A program made the translations under genes and the position numbers. This document shows positions 45,503 through 54,748 of a stretch of DNA of 64,000 bases, one piece after another. Under the pieces are notes generated by a model. It had not been told where the DNA came from. It saw only the letters and a list, made by a program, of their open reading frames with translations, and made no database searches. The DNA comes from Aquimarina spinulae (lineage in GTDB: Bacteria > Bacteroidota > Bacteroidia > Flavobacteriales > Flavobacteriaceae): positions 1-64,000 of the forward strand of contig NZ_CALSBP010000002.1 of NCBI RefSeq assembly GCF_943373825.1. The letters run 5' to 3'. The first letter of the stretch is position 1. Every line of letters starts with the position of its first letter.

Positions 45503-48001
45503 TTATCGAATTAGTGAGAAATTAGAATTAAATACTTTTGGTACACCATTTTCAATATAACGCACTTTAAACCAATAATCACTTGCTGGTAATTGTTTTC
45601 CGCTATATGTTCCATCCCAGTTACCATTTGCACCAAGATCTTTTAAGAGTTTACCAAATCTATTAAAAATTAGAATCTGAGTTATTATAACATTTGTACT
45701 TCCTGTGATTCCCCAAGAGTCATGAAATCCATCCCCGTTAGGTGTAAAATACTTTGGATAGTCTACTACTATTTCTACTTTAGATTCTAGTTCATCGCAC
45801 ATACGCAAATCTCTTACAAATACGGTATGCTCTCCTCTTGAAACTCCCGTAAAGATATTAGACGCTTGCCATTCTCTATTATCTATTCTAAATTCATATG
45901 TTCCATTTCCGACCACTGTAACTTCAATAGTAGCATTATCAGAAAAAGCTCCTGATAGCAGTTCTGCCGTAACACTTTCTGGAGGATAAGAAGTTACTAC
46001 TGATGTACTTTTTGATATTTCACATCCTGTAATTATACTTGTAGCTAATACACTATACTGCCCAGGAGTATCTGGCAAAAAAGAAGTATCCACTTCTCCT
46101 GGTATTTCGTTTCCTGCTACAGGAGCAGTTCCTGTATACCATTGAAACGTATAATCTGAAGGTTTTAATCCAGTTTCTATACGATCTTCGGGCGCCAGAT
46201 TAAGCACTTGCCCATCTCTTTCTAAACATAATGTATACTCATCTTCAAACGTAATAGGTTCAAAAGGGTTAACTATTAAGGTAATATGCTCTCCTAAACC
46301 TAGACAAGAATTCGCTGCACTATTCTCTACTCTTACATATAGAGTAGCTCTAAAAGGAGATGAATTATTTCTATAGTTAGAAATATCGATTATCTCATTT
46401 TGTTCGGATAACGCATCTGCCTGGTTTTCGTAATACCTAATCGTTAAATTTTGACCACCAGGGTATAGCTGAGTTATTTGAGGAGTAGCATCACTAAAAT
46501 CAAATGATGCAACCCCATCTGTAGGGTCAACATCGTTTGCCTCGCATGCTGTATACGTAAGATTAAAATTAGCCGGAATTTGAGTTGATGAAACTTCGAG
46601 ATCAATTCGTGATGTTCTAAAACAATCTGTTATAGATTCTACCCTGGCATACACCACACTGTTCTGTACAGTTGGATTGGGATATGCTGTAAAATTGGTG
46701 ATTTGATCTGCTAAATCTCCTCTAATAGCCTGCTGTTCTGTTAAATAATATGAAAAAGTTTCATTTGCAGCATTAGTAGATATCAAAGAATTTGCTTCAG
46801 ATAAATTGAACAATGAAAAGCCATCAATATCATCATCGCATTGCAGGAGTTGTACCGAATTCAAAATATTTGGAGGAGGAACAAATTCAACATTAATAGA
46901 GTCTGACGATGAACATCCATTAGCGATATTTACTTCTACATTATACACTCCATTTTGCGTAACCTCTAATTGAGCACCTCCTGCTATAAGCGTTGTTCCG
47001 TCACCTGCCGCTAAAGGAGCTCCATTTTTTCTCCAGGTATAGGTAGGGTTATTCCCTACTGTAGCATTTAGGGTAATCGGCACCCCAAGACATCCTGGGT
47101 TACCAGACGCTAATGTTCTATCTTCTCCCAAATCTCCTCCAATATTAAAACTTCCGGCGGCTAGAAATACTGCAGAATCAAATTGTCCATCTCGATTTTC
47201 TGCAATCACTAACTTAATTGTATATCGCTCACCAACCACTACACTTCCTTCGGCTGTTAATACTTTTGTATATCCATTAAAATCTATAGGAGCGGCATCT
47301 CCTGGTCGAATTGTTCTATTATAGAAATTTGGATTTCTTGGAGGGCATTCTGAAATCTGGTTAATCACATCAACAAAATCTCCATCATTATTTAAATCTA
47401 CTCCTTCATTAACCGTGGTAACTTTAATAGGAGTATTAGTACCTGGCACAACCGCTAAGTTTCTCGAGTTTCCAGATGAATCAGTAAGGATAAAAGCAAA
47501 AACATCAGAAAATGTACAAGGAAAAGCTTCTGTATACTCTTCTGAAGCAAATAAGAAATCAAAACTTATGAAGTCTATAGTCGGCACAAAATCAAATTGG
47601 ATATAACTGGCATTATGCAAATTAACTGTACTAGTCACTGATCCCAAATCACTATCACCACCCCATCCCGAATCATCACCTTCAGACAATGCAATCCGTC
47701 CATTTGGGCCAATTGCGCTTCTTGCATTACCTGTACTTAAAATGATTCCTCTGTCAATTTCAAAACCAGAATTATTAGATTCAAAATAACCTATACCATT
47801 AAATCCAAAATTGGTTCCGGTGAAAGAAGAGATATTTTCTACCGTTGCACAAGGGCTATCTATCAAAACGTCTTCTACCAACTGTTCTACAGTGAAAGCG
47901 CTATCATCTACCGTTATCTGAGCATTAGTAGATACTACGGTAAAAAAACAAATATAAAAAACTCTTTTTGCAGTAGAGTTTTTCGGTATCCATAAATTCA
48001 T
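45503..48001 (-). CDS. Choice-of-anchor L protein with T9SS type B (gliding-type) sorting domain
   Basis: An 832-residue protein with a signal peptide (cleavage probably after TNAQ). Residues about 30-270 form a choice-of-anchor L domain (FDFLFASEEYTEAFPCTFSDVF, split as FDFLFASEEY and FPCTFSDVFAF). Ig-like or PKD-like segments follow (YTWRKNGAPL, YTFQWYTGTAP). A C-terminal CHU_C-type sorting domain begins YPKYFTPNGDGFHDSWGI and contains ILIFNRFGKLL and WDGTYSGKQLPASDYWF. Exported by type IX secretion and likely displayed on the surface; possible adhesin. Binding partner unknown. Confidence 0.87.
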   Translation of the reverse strand: MNLWIPKNSTAKRVFYICFFTVVSTNAQITVDDSAFTVEQLVEDVLIDSPCATVENISSFTGTNFGFNGIGYFESNNSGFEIDRGIILSTGNARSAIGPNGRIALSEGDDSGWGGDSDLGSVTSTVNLHNASYIQFDFVPTIDFISFDFLFASEEYTEAFPCTFSDVFAFILTDSSGNSRNLAVVPGTNTPIKVTTVNEGVDLNNDGDFVDVINQISECPPRNPNFYNRTIRPGDAAPIDFNGYTKVLTAEGSVVVGERYTIKLVIAENRDGQFDSAVFLAAGSFNIGGDLGEDRTLASGNPGCLGVPITLNATVGNNPTYTWRKNGAPLAAGDGTTLIAGGAQLEVTQNGVYNVEVNIANGCSSSDSINVEFVPPPNILNSVQLLQCDDDIDGFSLFNLSEANSLISTNAANETFSYYLTEQQAIRGDLADQITNFTAYPNPTVQNSVVYARVESITDCFRTSRIDLEVSSTQIPANFNLTYTACEANDVDPTDGVASFDFSDATPQITQLYPGGQNLTIRYYENQADALSEQNEIIDISNYRNNSSPFRATLYVRVENSAANSCLGLGEHITLIVNPFEPITFEDEYTLCLERDGQVLNLAPEDRIETGLKPSDYTFQWYTGTAPVAGNEIPGEVDTSFLPDTPGQYSVLATSIITGCEISKSTSVVTSYPPESVTAELLSGAFSDNATIEVTVVGNGTYEFRIDNREWQASNIFTGVSRGEHTVFVRDLRMCDELESKVEIVVDYPKYFTPNGDGFHDSWGITGSTNVIITQILIFNRFGKLLKDLGANGNWDGTYSGKQLPASDYWFKVRYIENGVPKVFNSNFSLIR

Positions 48002-48188
48002 TACGACTTACTATTAAATTGAAATATACCACACATGCAATATTCCTTATTCTTATAGAGAACGTTGCACAGTTGTGTATTAGAAATTAAAATACTCGTA
48101 TTTTAATTCTATAAAGCATTCCAATTATTTTTCAAAGGACGAAAGATATAAAATACTAATTAACTTTCAGTTCTTTATAAAATTTAAG

Positions 48189-49733
48189 TTACCTTATTAA
48201 CCCTTTTGCCTTCTCCTTTATTATATCTGCAACAGGTCTCCCTTCAATATTGCTTTCGAGCCATGAAAGAATATCCAAATACAAAAAAGCTCTCTTTTCA
48301 TAAGGGTGATCTTCATACTGTTTTAATCTTTTATGAAGTTTTCTAAACTCCTCTTTGATTTGATGAGGGTAAATATCTCCAAGATTTTTAAGAAATTTGA
48401 TCATTTCTTTTTGTACTTCATGTAGGTCATTCATTTTTATTAAAAACCGATAAGTCTCTTTTAGTTGGGTTTCTAAATGATAATCCATCCCAGCTTCATA
48501 ATGAGCTACCAAACTTAGTACTCTGGAGAAGCACATCAAGTCTTCTCTCATTTTCAAAGATTTATTATTGATAATTTTGGTTAGATATTCAATACATTTT
48601 CGATGGTTTGCCATTCCGAAATACAAACAACCAATCTTATAATAAAGTACCATTATATGATGATCATCCAAACGATTTTTAAATTCTGATATTCCGCCAA
48701 GAATCTCTTCTACCAAATACTCTCCTTCGTCAAAACTTCCCTCTAAAAAATGAACATTCAACTTATTGTTATAAATAAACTGAAAAGATAAAACTTCTAT
48801 ATTATCATCTTTAGGAAAAGGAAGTTCAGTAATCCTATTTTCGAATTCTTGCAAAGTTGATTTTAATTGTGTTTTATCTTTTATGAGATATAAAGATTCT
48901 AATAAATAGTGATTTCCTCTAAGAAAAAAAACGGGATTTTGAACAATCATTTTTGGATGTTCATAAAATAAATCTAACCATTTCTTCGAATATTTATAAC
49001 ACGATAAAAAATCCTGAACAATAAAACTATACCACAAATGAGCTTTATATAGCCAAAGTTTTTCTCTAAACCCTAACATATTCCATTCATATTTTGGCAG
49101 TTTCCCATTAAAATAATTAGTAATTTCCTGATGTTCTTTATCGTTTCTTACATAACCACTTTTAAGCATCAAACCATATAACTGAAGAGATAAATTAGAT
49201 AACCTACTGGTCAACACGTTTTTCATACTTAACATCTTGGCTTCGACCGTTAGCTCGTCTGCCCTACTATTAATACTTCTGGTTATGTATTGCGTTTCTA
49301 TAATTTTTTCGAACTCTACAATTTCATAAGCAATATTATGCTCCTCATTTTCCATAGCCAGAGTTTTTGCTTTATCTAATATCTTAAGACTTTGTTTATA
49401 TAGTCCTTTATGATATAATATAGAGGCAAAATCTAATTGTTCTCGTATTTGTGATCGTGTATTTTGATGTAATGGACTTAATCTTAAGCTAATTAATATT
49501 TGTTTATATAAATGAGCTTTAAGATTAGAAAATTGTTGTTTTTTTACAATTCCTTTTGAAACAATAAGATCTTCATCCAGAGTATCGTATTTATCCAAAT
49601 GATTAAAAAGAGCTAGGAATTTTGAATCTGTATTTACTCCTAATCGTCCTACATATACCTTAAATTGTCGTTTTTCTGATTTAGAAAGTGACTTCACTAA
49701 AACAAACAATGGATCTTTTTGGTCATTAGTCAT
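48189..49733 (-). CDS. Helical-repeat protein of unknown function
   Basis: A 514-residue soluble protein with no signal peptide. It is almost entirely alpha-helical, with TPR-like spacing (ASILYHKGLYKQSLKILDKA near 103-122, YKIGCLYFGMANHRKCIEYL near 365). The opening PLFVLVKSLSKSEKRQFKVY is distinctive and, from memory, conserved across Flavobacteriaceae as a protein of unknown role. It is divergent from leuA with 208 bases between. No enzyme motif is seen. Confidence 0.65.
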   Translation of the reverse strand: MTNDQKDPLFVLVKSLSKSEKRQFKVYVGRLGVNTDSKFLALFNHLDKYDTLDEDLIVSKGIVKKQQFSNLKAHLYKQILISLRLSPLHQNTRSQIREQLDFASILYHKGLYKQSLKILDKAKTLAMENEEHNIAYEIVEFEKIIETQYITRSINSRADELTVEAKMLSMKNVLTSRLSNLSLQLYGLMLKSGYVRNDKEHQEITNYFNGKLPKYEWNMLGFREKLWLYKAHLWYSFIVQDFLSCYKYSKKWLDLFYEHPKMIVQNPVFFLRGNHYLLESLYLIKDKTQLKSTLQEFENRITELPFPKDDNIEVLSFQFIYNNKLNVHFLEGSFDEGEYLVEEILGGISEFKNRLDDHHIMVLYYKIGCLYFGMANHRKCIEYLTKIINNKSLKMREDLMCFSRVLSLVAHYEAGMDYHLETQLKETYRFLIKMNDLHEVQKEMIKFLKNLGDIYPHQIKEEFRKLHKRLKQYEDHPYEKRAFLYLDILSWLESNIEGRPVADIIKEKAKGLIR

Positions 49734-49941
49734 TGTATGAAAATATAATATAATTAACTGATTTAAAAATAGTTATGTTTTAATTAAAAGATTTTAGCAT
49801 TGTAAAATCAGTAATCAAATACTTCCTTTTTGAATTCCCAAAATATAAATTCGTAAGAGATTAAAGAAACATCTTTTAAGAATATTTTAAAATAATGATG
49901 TTTTTATAGATAACACTAAAAGTCAAATTCACTGTATTTCT

Positions 49942-51111
49942 ATGAGTAATAATAAAGTTCAAATATTCGATACCACATTAAGAGACGGAGAACAGGTCCC
50001 TGGATGTAAATTAAATACGCAACAGAAACTAGTTATTGCAGAACAACTCGACCTTTTGGGTGTAGATATTATAGAAGCAGGATTCCCTGTTTCGAGCCCG
50101 GGAGATTTTACTTCGGTAAGTGAAATAGCCAAAATCGTAAAAAATGCAACTGTATGTGGATTAACCAGAGCTGTAGAAAAAGATATTAAAGTTGCTGCAG
50201 AAGCTTTAAGTTATGCAAAAAGACCTAGAATCCATACAGGTATAGGTACTTCTGAGTCTCATATTAAATATAAATTTAATTCTACTCAAGATAAAGTAAT
50301 AGAAAAAGGAGTAGCTGCAGTTAAATATGCAAAATCCTTTGTAGAGGATGTTGAGTTTTTTGCAGAAGACGCCGGGAGAACTGATAATGAATTTTTAGCT
50401 CGTGTATGCGAAGCTATGATCAAAGCTGGTGCAACTGTACTTAACATTCCTGATACAACCGGGTATTGTTTACCAGAAGAATACGGTGCTAAAATTAAAT
50501 ACCTTAAAGAAAATGTAAAAGGTATAGATAATGTTATTATTTCTTGCCACTGTCATAATGATTTAGGTCTTGCTACTGCAAATTCTATCGCAGGAGCAAT
50601 TAATGGTGCTCGACAAATTGAATGTACAATTAACGGTATTGGTGAACGCGCAGGCAATACATCTCTAGAAGAAGTAGTTATGATCATGAAACAACATCCG
50701 TATTTAAATTTAAATACCGATATTGATTCTAAATTATTATACAGTACCAGCCAAATGGTATCTGATCATATGGGTATGATGGTACAACCCAACAAAGCAA
50801 TTGTTGGGGCTAATGCTTTTGCTCATAGTTCGGGAATACACCAGGATGGAGTAATTAAAAACCGGGAGACTTATGAAATTATTGATCCCGAGGAAGTTGG
50901 AGTTACAGAATCTGCTATTGTGCTTACTGCCAGAAGTGGTAGAGCTGCACTAGCTTATAGAGCCAAAAAAGTTGGTTACGAATTATCCAAACTTCAATTA
51001 GATGATGTTTATTCAGAATTTTTGAAATTTGCAGATCGTAAGAAAGAAGTTATCGATGAAGATATTCATCAAATTATGAAAAATACTAATGTAGCTACCG
51101 TAGTAGCATAA
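49942..51111 (+). CDS. leuA: 2-isopropylmalate synthase
   Basis: A 389-residue DRE-TIM enzyme: [15 protein letters not shown] at the start, the metal ligands in SCHCHNDLG, and [14 protein letters not shown]. It condenses acetyl-CoA and 2-ketoisovalerate, the first step of leucine synthesis. At 389 residues it lacks most of the C-terminal allosteric domain of the long (about 520) form, so classical leucine feedback may be absent. First gene of leuA-leuC-leuD-leuB. No leucine-rich leader peptide or T-box is recognised upstream. Confidence 0.93.
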   Translation: MSNNKVQIFDTTLRDGEQVPGCKLNTQQKLVIAEQLDLLGVDIIEAGFPVSSPGDFTSVSEIAKIVKNATVCGLTRAVEKDIKVAAEALSYAKRPRIHTGIGTSESHIKYKFNSTQDKVIEKGVAAVKYAKSFVEDVEFFAEDAGRTDNEFLARVCEAMIKAGATVLNIPDTTGYCLPEEYGAKIKYLKENVKGIDNVIISCHCHNDLGLATANSIAGAINGARQIECTINGIGERAGNTSLEEVVMIMKQHPYLNLNTDIDSKLLYSTSQMVSDHMGMMVQPNKAIVGANAFAHSSGIHQDGVIKNRETYEIIDPEEVGVTESAIVLTARSGRAALAYRAKKVGYELSKLQLDDVYSEFLKFADRKKEVIDEDIHQIMKNTNVATVVA

Positions 51112-51123
51112 ATAATACTAAAA

Positions 51124-51162
51124 GCCTACAAAAGCATTATTCCTTTTGTAGGTGTTTTTTAT
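51124..51162 (+). terminator. Terminator-like hairpin between leuA and leuC
   Basis: CCTACAAAAG (51125-51134) pairs perfectly with CTTTTGTAGG (51143-51152), followed by TG and six T. It is a proper intrinsic terminator inside the apparent leu operon, ending seven bases before leuC. It could set a higher level of leuA than of the rest, or leuC may have its own control. Confidence 0.75.
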
Positions 51163-51168
51163 ATACAT

Positions 51169-52551
51169 ATGAAGAAAACTTTATTTGACAAAGTATGGGA
51201 TGCACATGTAGTCAAAGAGATACAAGACGGCCCACAAATATTATATATTGATAAACATCTAATCCATGAGGTTACCAGCCCACAAGCATTTGGAGAATTA
51301 GAACAACGTGGGATTCCTGTTTTTAGACCCGATCAAATTGTAGCTACTGCAGATCATAATACTCCTACAGAAGACCAACATCTTCCTGTTAAAGATGCAT
51401 TATCCAGAAATCAACTCGAGCAGCTTACCAAAAATTGTGAGAAAAATGAAATTACATTATATGGGCTTGGTCATAAATATAATGGTATTGTTCATGTAAT
51501 GGCACCAGAATTAGGTATTACACAACCTGGAATGACTATGGTCTGTGGTGATAGCCATACATCTACACATGGTGCATTCGGAACCATTGCTTTTGGTATA
51601 GGAACCAGTCAGGTAGCACAGGTATTTGCCAGTCAGTGTTTACTACTTCAAAAACCAAAAAGCCTTAGAGTTAATGTAAATGGGCAGTTAAAACCTGGCG
51701 TATTACCAAAAGATGTAATTTTATATGTGATCGCAAAACTTGGTACCAATGCCGGTACTGGATATTTTTGTGAATATGCTGGTAATGTATTTGAAGATAT
51801 GTCTATGGAAGGCAGAATGACTGTCTGTAATATGAGTATCGAAATGGGTGCTCGTGGAGGAATGATTGCCCCAGATGAAACTACTTTTGAATATATAAAA
51901 GGAAAAGAATTTGCTCCTACAGGAGTCGAATTTGACAAAAAAGTAGCCTACTGGAAAACATTACCTACAGATAAAGATGCTGTGTTTGATAAAGAGTATC
52001 ATTTTGATGCAGCAGATATAGAACCCATGATTACTTATGGTACTAATCCAGGAATGGGAATCAAAATCTCAGAAAATATACCTGTAGAAGATAATGCTTC
52101 ATTCGAAAAATCTTTAGCTTATATGAATTTTGAGAAAGGACAATCTCTCGTGGATCAAGAAGTAAATTATGTTTTTATAGGAAGCTGTACTAATAGTAGA
52201 ATCGAAGATTTTAGAATTGCTGCAAACTATATTAAAGGTAAGAAAAAAGCGAATAATGTAACTGCTTGGTTTGTTCCGGGATCGCAACTTGTAGCACAGC
52301 AAATCGTTGAAGAAGGATTAAAAGATGTTTTTGAAAACGCTGGATTTCAATTACGACAGCCTGGATGCTCTGCATGTCTGGCAATGAACGATGATAAAAT
52401 TCCGGAAGGAGAATACTGTGTATCCACTTCTAATCGAAATTTTGAAGGACGACAAGGACAAGGTGCAAGGACAATTTTAGCAAGCCCTCTGGTTGCTGCA
52501 GCTACAGCTATAGAAGGAAAAATTATTGATATTACTAAACAATTAAATTAA
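51169..52551 (+). CDS. leuC: 3-isopropylmalate dehydratase large subunit
   Basis: A 460-residue aconitase-family protein starting [15 protein letters not shown]. The 4Fe-4S cysteines lie in FIGSCTNSR and [23 protein letters not shown] is the family signature. With LeuD it isomerises 2-isopropylmalate to 3-isopropylmalate. The leuD start follows after two bases. Confidence 0.96.
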   Translation: MKKTLFDKVWDAHVVKEIQDGPQILYIDKHLIHEVTSPQAFGELEQRGIPVFRPDQIVATADHNTPTEDQHLPVKDALSRNQLEQLTKNCEKNEITLYGLGHKYNGIVHVMAPELGITQPGMTMVCGDSHTSTHGAFGTIAFGIGTSQVAQVFASQCLLLQKPKSLRVNVNGQLKPGVLPKDVILYVIAKLGTNAGTGYFCEYAGNVFEDMSMEGRMTVCNMSIEMGARGGMIAPDETTFEYIKGKEFAPTGVEFDKKVAYWKTLPTDKDAVFDKEYHFDAADIEPMITYGTNPGMGIKISENIPVEDNASFEKSLAYMNFEKGQSLVDQEVNYVFIGSCTNSRIEDFRIAANYIKGKKKANNVTAWFVPGSQLVAQQIVEEGLKDVFENAGFQLRQPGCSACLAMNDDKIPEGEYCVSTSNRNFEGRQGQGARTILASPLVAAATAIEGKIIDITKQLN

Positions 52552-52553
52552 TT

Positions 52554-53141
52554 ATGGATAAGTTTACCAAACTAACATCCTCTGCTATACCATTATCTAT
52601 AGAAAATGTAGATACAGATCAAATCATACCAGCGCGGTTTTTAAAAGCTACTAGTCGCGATGGATTTGGAGAAAATTTATTTAGAGATTGGCGCTTTCAT
52701 AAAGATGGAAATATAAATCAGGATTTTGTATTAAATGACACTAGTTATAAAGGTAAAATATTAGTTGCAGGAGATAACTTTGGGTGTGGTTCTAGTAGAG
52801 AACATGCTGCATGGGCAATCAACGACTTTGGTTTTAAAGTAGTGGTATCTAGTTTTTTTGCAGATATTTTTAAAGGAAACGCTCTTAATAACGGGGTATT
52901 ACCCGTTCAAGTAACTCCAGAATACCTACAGGACTTATTTAATGAAATTGAAAAAGATGCTAATTCACAAATTGAAGTAGATCTTGAAACTCAGAAAATT
53001 ACTATTCTTGCTACTGGTTCTTCTTCAACTTTTGAGATTAACCCATACAAAAAAACCTGCCTTATGAATGGCTATGATGATATTGATTTTTTAATCAGTA
53101 ATAAAGCAGAAATAGAAGAATTTGAAAACGAAAGAATATAA
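52554..53141 (+). CDS. leuD: 3-isopropylmalate dehydratase small subunit
   Basis: A 195-residue swivel-domain subunit with [32 protein letters not shown] and [13 protein letters not shown], the substrate-recognition elements of LeuD. Full length and tightly coupled to leuC. Confidence 0.95.
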   Translation: MDKFTKLTSSAIPLSIENVDTDQIIPARFLKATSRDGFGENLFRDWRFHKDGNINQDFVLNDTSYKGKILVAGDNFGCGSSREHAAWAINDFGFKVVVSSFFADIFKGNALNNGVLPVQVTPEYLQDLFNEIEKDANSQIEVDLETQKITILATGSSSTFEINPYKKTCLMNGYDDIDFLISNKAEIEEFENERI

Positions 53142-53152
53142 ATATATATAAG

Positions 53153-53230
53153 TTGTCAGGCAGAGCTGGTCGAAGCCTTATAAACTATAATCAAGAACAA
53201 AAAAACACTTCGACAAGCTTAGTGTGACAA
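53153..53230. repeat. REP-like palindromic element between leuD and leuB
   Basis: TTGTCAGGCAGAGCTGGTCG (53153 onward) is imperfectly complementary to a CACTTCGACAAGCTTAGTGT arm ending at 53230, with an AT-rich spacer. Sequences with the core CTTCGACAAGCTTAGTGTGACA are, from memory, dispersed in many Bacteroidota genomes. The hairpin could protect or process the operon mRNA. Confidence 0.65.
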
Positions 53231-53243
53231 AAAGAATAAACTT

Positions 53244-54359
53244 ATGAAATTAGATATCGCAGTATTATCAGGAGACGGTATTGGCCCAGAAGTGACCGCA
53301 CAGGCTATAAAAGCATTAGAGGCAATCGCACATAACTTTGATCATTCCTTTATCTTTAAAGAAGGATTAGTAGGCGCTATTGCCATTGACAAAACCGGAA
53401 CCCCATTACCAGACGAAACATTAGAACTTTGTGTACAAACAGATGCTGTTTTGTTTGGTGCAATTGGTGCTCCAAAATATGATAACGACCCTAGTGCTCC
53501 GGTTCGTCCAGAACAAGGGCTGTTAAAATTACGAAAAGAACTTGGGCTTTATGCTAATATTCGCCCTGTAAAGGCCTATTCTACCTTAATCGACAAATCA
53601 CCTCTTAAACGTGAGATTATCGAAGGAACAGATATTTCTATCTACCGTGAATTAACAGGTGGTATTTATTTTGGCGAAAAAAGATTAAGTGACGATGGTA
53701 ACGTTGCTTCTGATCTTTGTGAATATTCTAGAGAAGAAATTGAACGTATCGCTCATTTGGCATTTAAAGCAGCGCAAAAGCGAAGAAAAAAACTTACTCT
53801 TGTAGATAAAGCAAATGTATTAGAATCATCTCGCCTATGGAGAAAAGTAGTTACCGAAATCGCTGCTGCTTATAGCGATGTAACCTTAGACTTTTTATTT
53901 GTGGATAATGCTGCAATGCAAATGATACTCAACCCTAGTCAGTTTGATGTAATTCTTACCGAAAACATGTTTGGTGATATTATTTCTGACGAAGCTAGTG
54001 TGATTGGTGGATCTATTGGTCTCTTAGCGTCTGCTTCTATTGGAAATACATGCTGTATGTTTGAGCCTATACATGGATCTTATCCACAGGCAACAGGAAA
54101 AGGAATAGCTAATCCAATTGCTGCGATATTATCTGCCGCTATGTTATTAGAGCATTTTAATTTACTGGGAGAAGCCAATGCCATTAGAGATGCTGTAGAA
54201 AAAGCATTAGAATTAAATCTTACTACTTCTGATTTAAATCCTAGCAACCCGCTTACCACAGAAAAAGTAGGAGATTTTATTGCTGATTACATATTAAATC
54301 CTGAGGATTCTAATATCAATTTTGAGAATATACACGTAGGGCAATCTACGATTATATAA
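53244..54359 (+). CDS. leuB: 3-isopropylmalate dehydrogenase
   Basis: A 371-residue beta-decarboxylating dehydrogenase. AVLSGDGIGPEV opens the protein, ELTGGIYFGE precedes the active site, NMFGDIISDEAS holds metal-binding aspartates, and EPIHGSYPQATGKGIANP binds NAD. It oxidises 3-isopropylmalate to ketoisocaproate, the last dedicated step. It ends the leucine operon. Confidence 0.96.
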   Translation: MKLDIAVLSGDGIGPEVTAQAIKALEAIAHNFDHSFIFKEGLVGAIAIDKTGTPLPDETLELCVQTDAVLFGAIGAPKYDNDPSAPVRPEQGLLKLRKELGLYANIRPVKAYSTLIDKSPLKREIIEGTDISIYRELTGGIYFGEKRLSDDGNVASDLCEYSREEIERIAHLAFKAAQKRRKKLTLVDKANVLESSRLWRKVVTEIAAAYSDVTLDFLFVDNAAMQMILNPSQFDVILTENMFGDIISDEASVIGGSIGLLASASIGNTCCMFEPIHGSYPQATGKGIANPIAAILSAAMLLEHFNLLGEANAIRDAVEKALELNLTTSDLNPSNPLTTEKVGDFIADYILNPEDSNINFENIHVGQSTII

Positions 54360-54383
54360 ATTTTAAATAATGATTCTGTTTTA

Positions 54384-54426
54384 AGAAGCAATCAAAGAGG
54401 TGTCTTTGGTTGCTTCTTCAATTTTA
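54384..54426 (+). terminator. Terminator of the leucine operon
   Basis: AGAAGCAATCAAAGA (54384-54398) pairs with TCTTTGGTTGCTTCT (54403-54417), one G:T pair in a 15-bp stem, followed by TCAATTTTAT. It lies 25 bases after leuB. Confidence 0.8.
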
Positions 54427-54748
54427 TAACCAACAACAATACAGATAAAACTATAGTCTGAATAGAAGACATTTTATCCATACTTCCCCAATAACTTTTC
54501 TACACATAATTTATACACGAACAGGGTTCTAGTTCTCAAACTTCAAATAATGTGTGTTGTTATTTTTATTATTAAATCATTATATAATTCACTAAAAAAC
54601 AGCAAACAACCACGTTTCAATTGTTAAAACAATACAAAATTATCAATTACTAACACTATATTATCCCATATTTTATTCCCTATAATTTTGATGGTATTAT
54701 TGTTAATATAAATACAAACTAACTCTAATATTTTCAATCTTATAACCA
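54427..54748. other. Intergenic region before the M43 metalloprotease
   Basis: 320 very AT-rich bases without a gene. TAATTTTG at 54683-54690 is a good -7 element for the metalloprotease gene, giving a leader of about 50 bases; no clear TTG lies 20 bases before it. Confidence 0.4.

Noticed and set aside
49734..49941. A leucine leader peptide or T-box upstream of leuA
   Set aside because: No short frame with clustered Leu codons, no T-box or specifier-like sequence, and no terminator before leuA was found.
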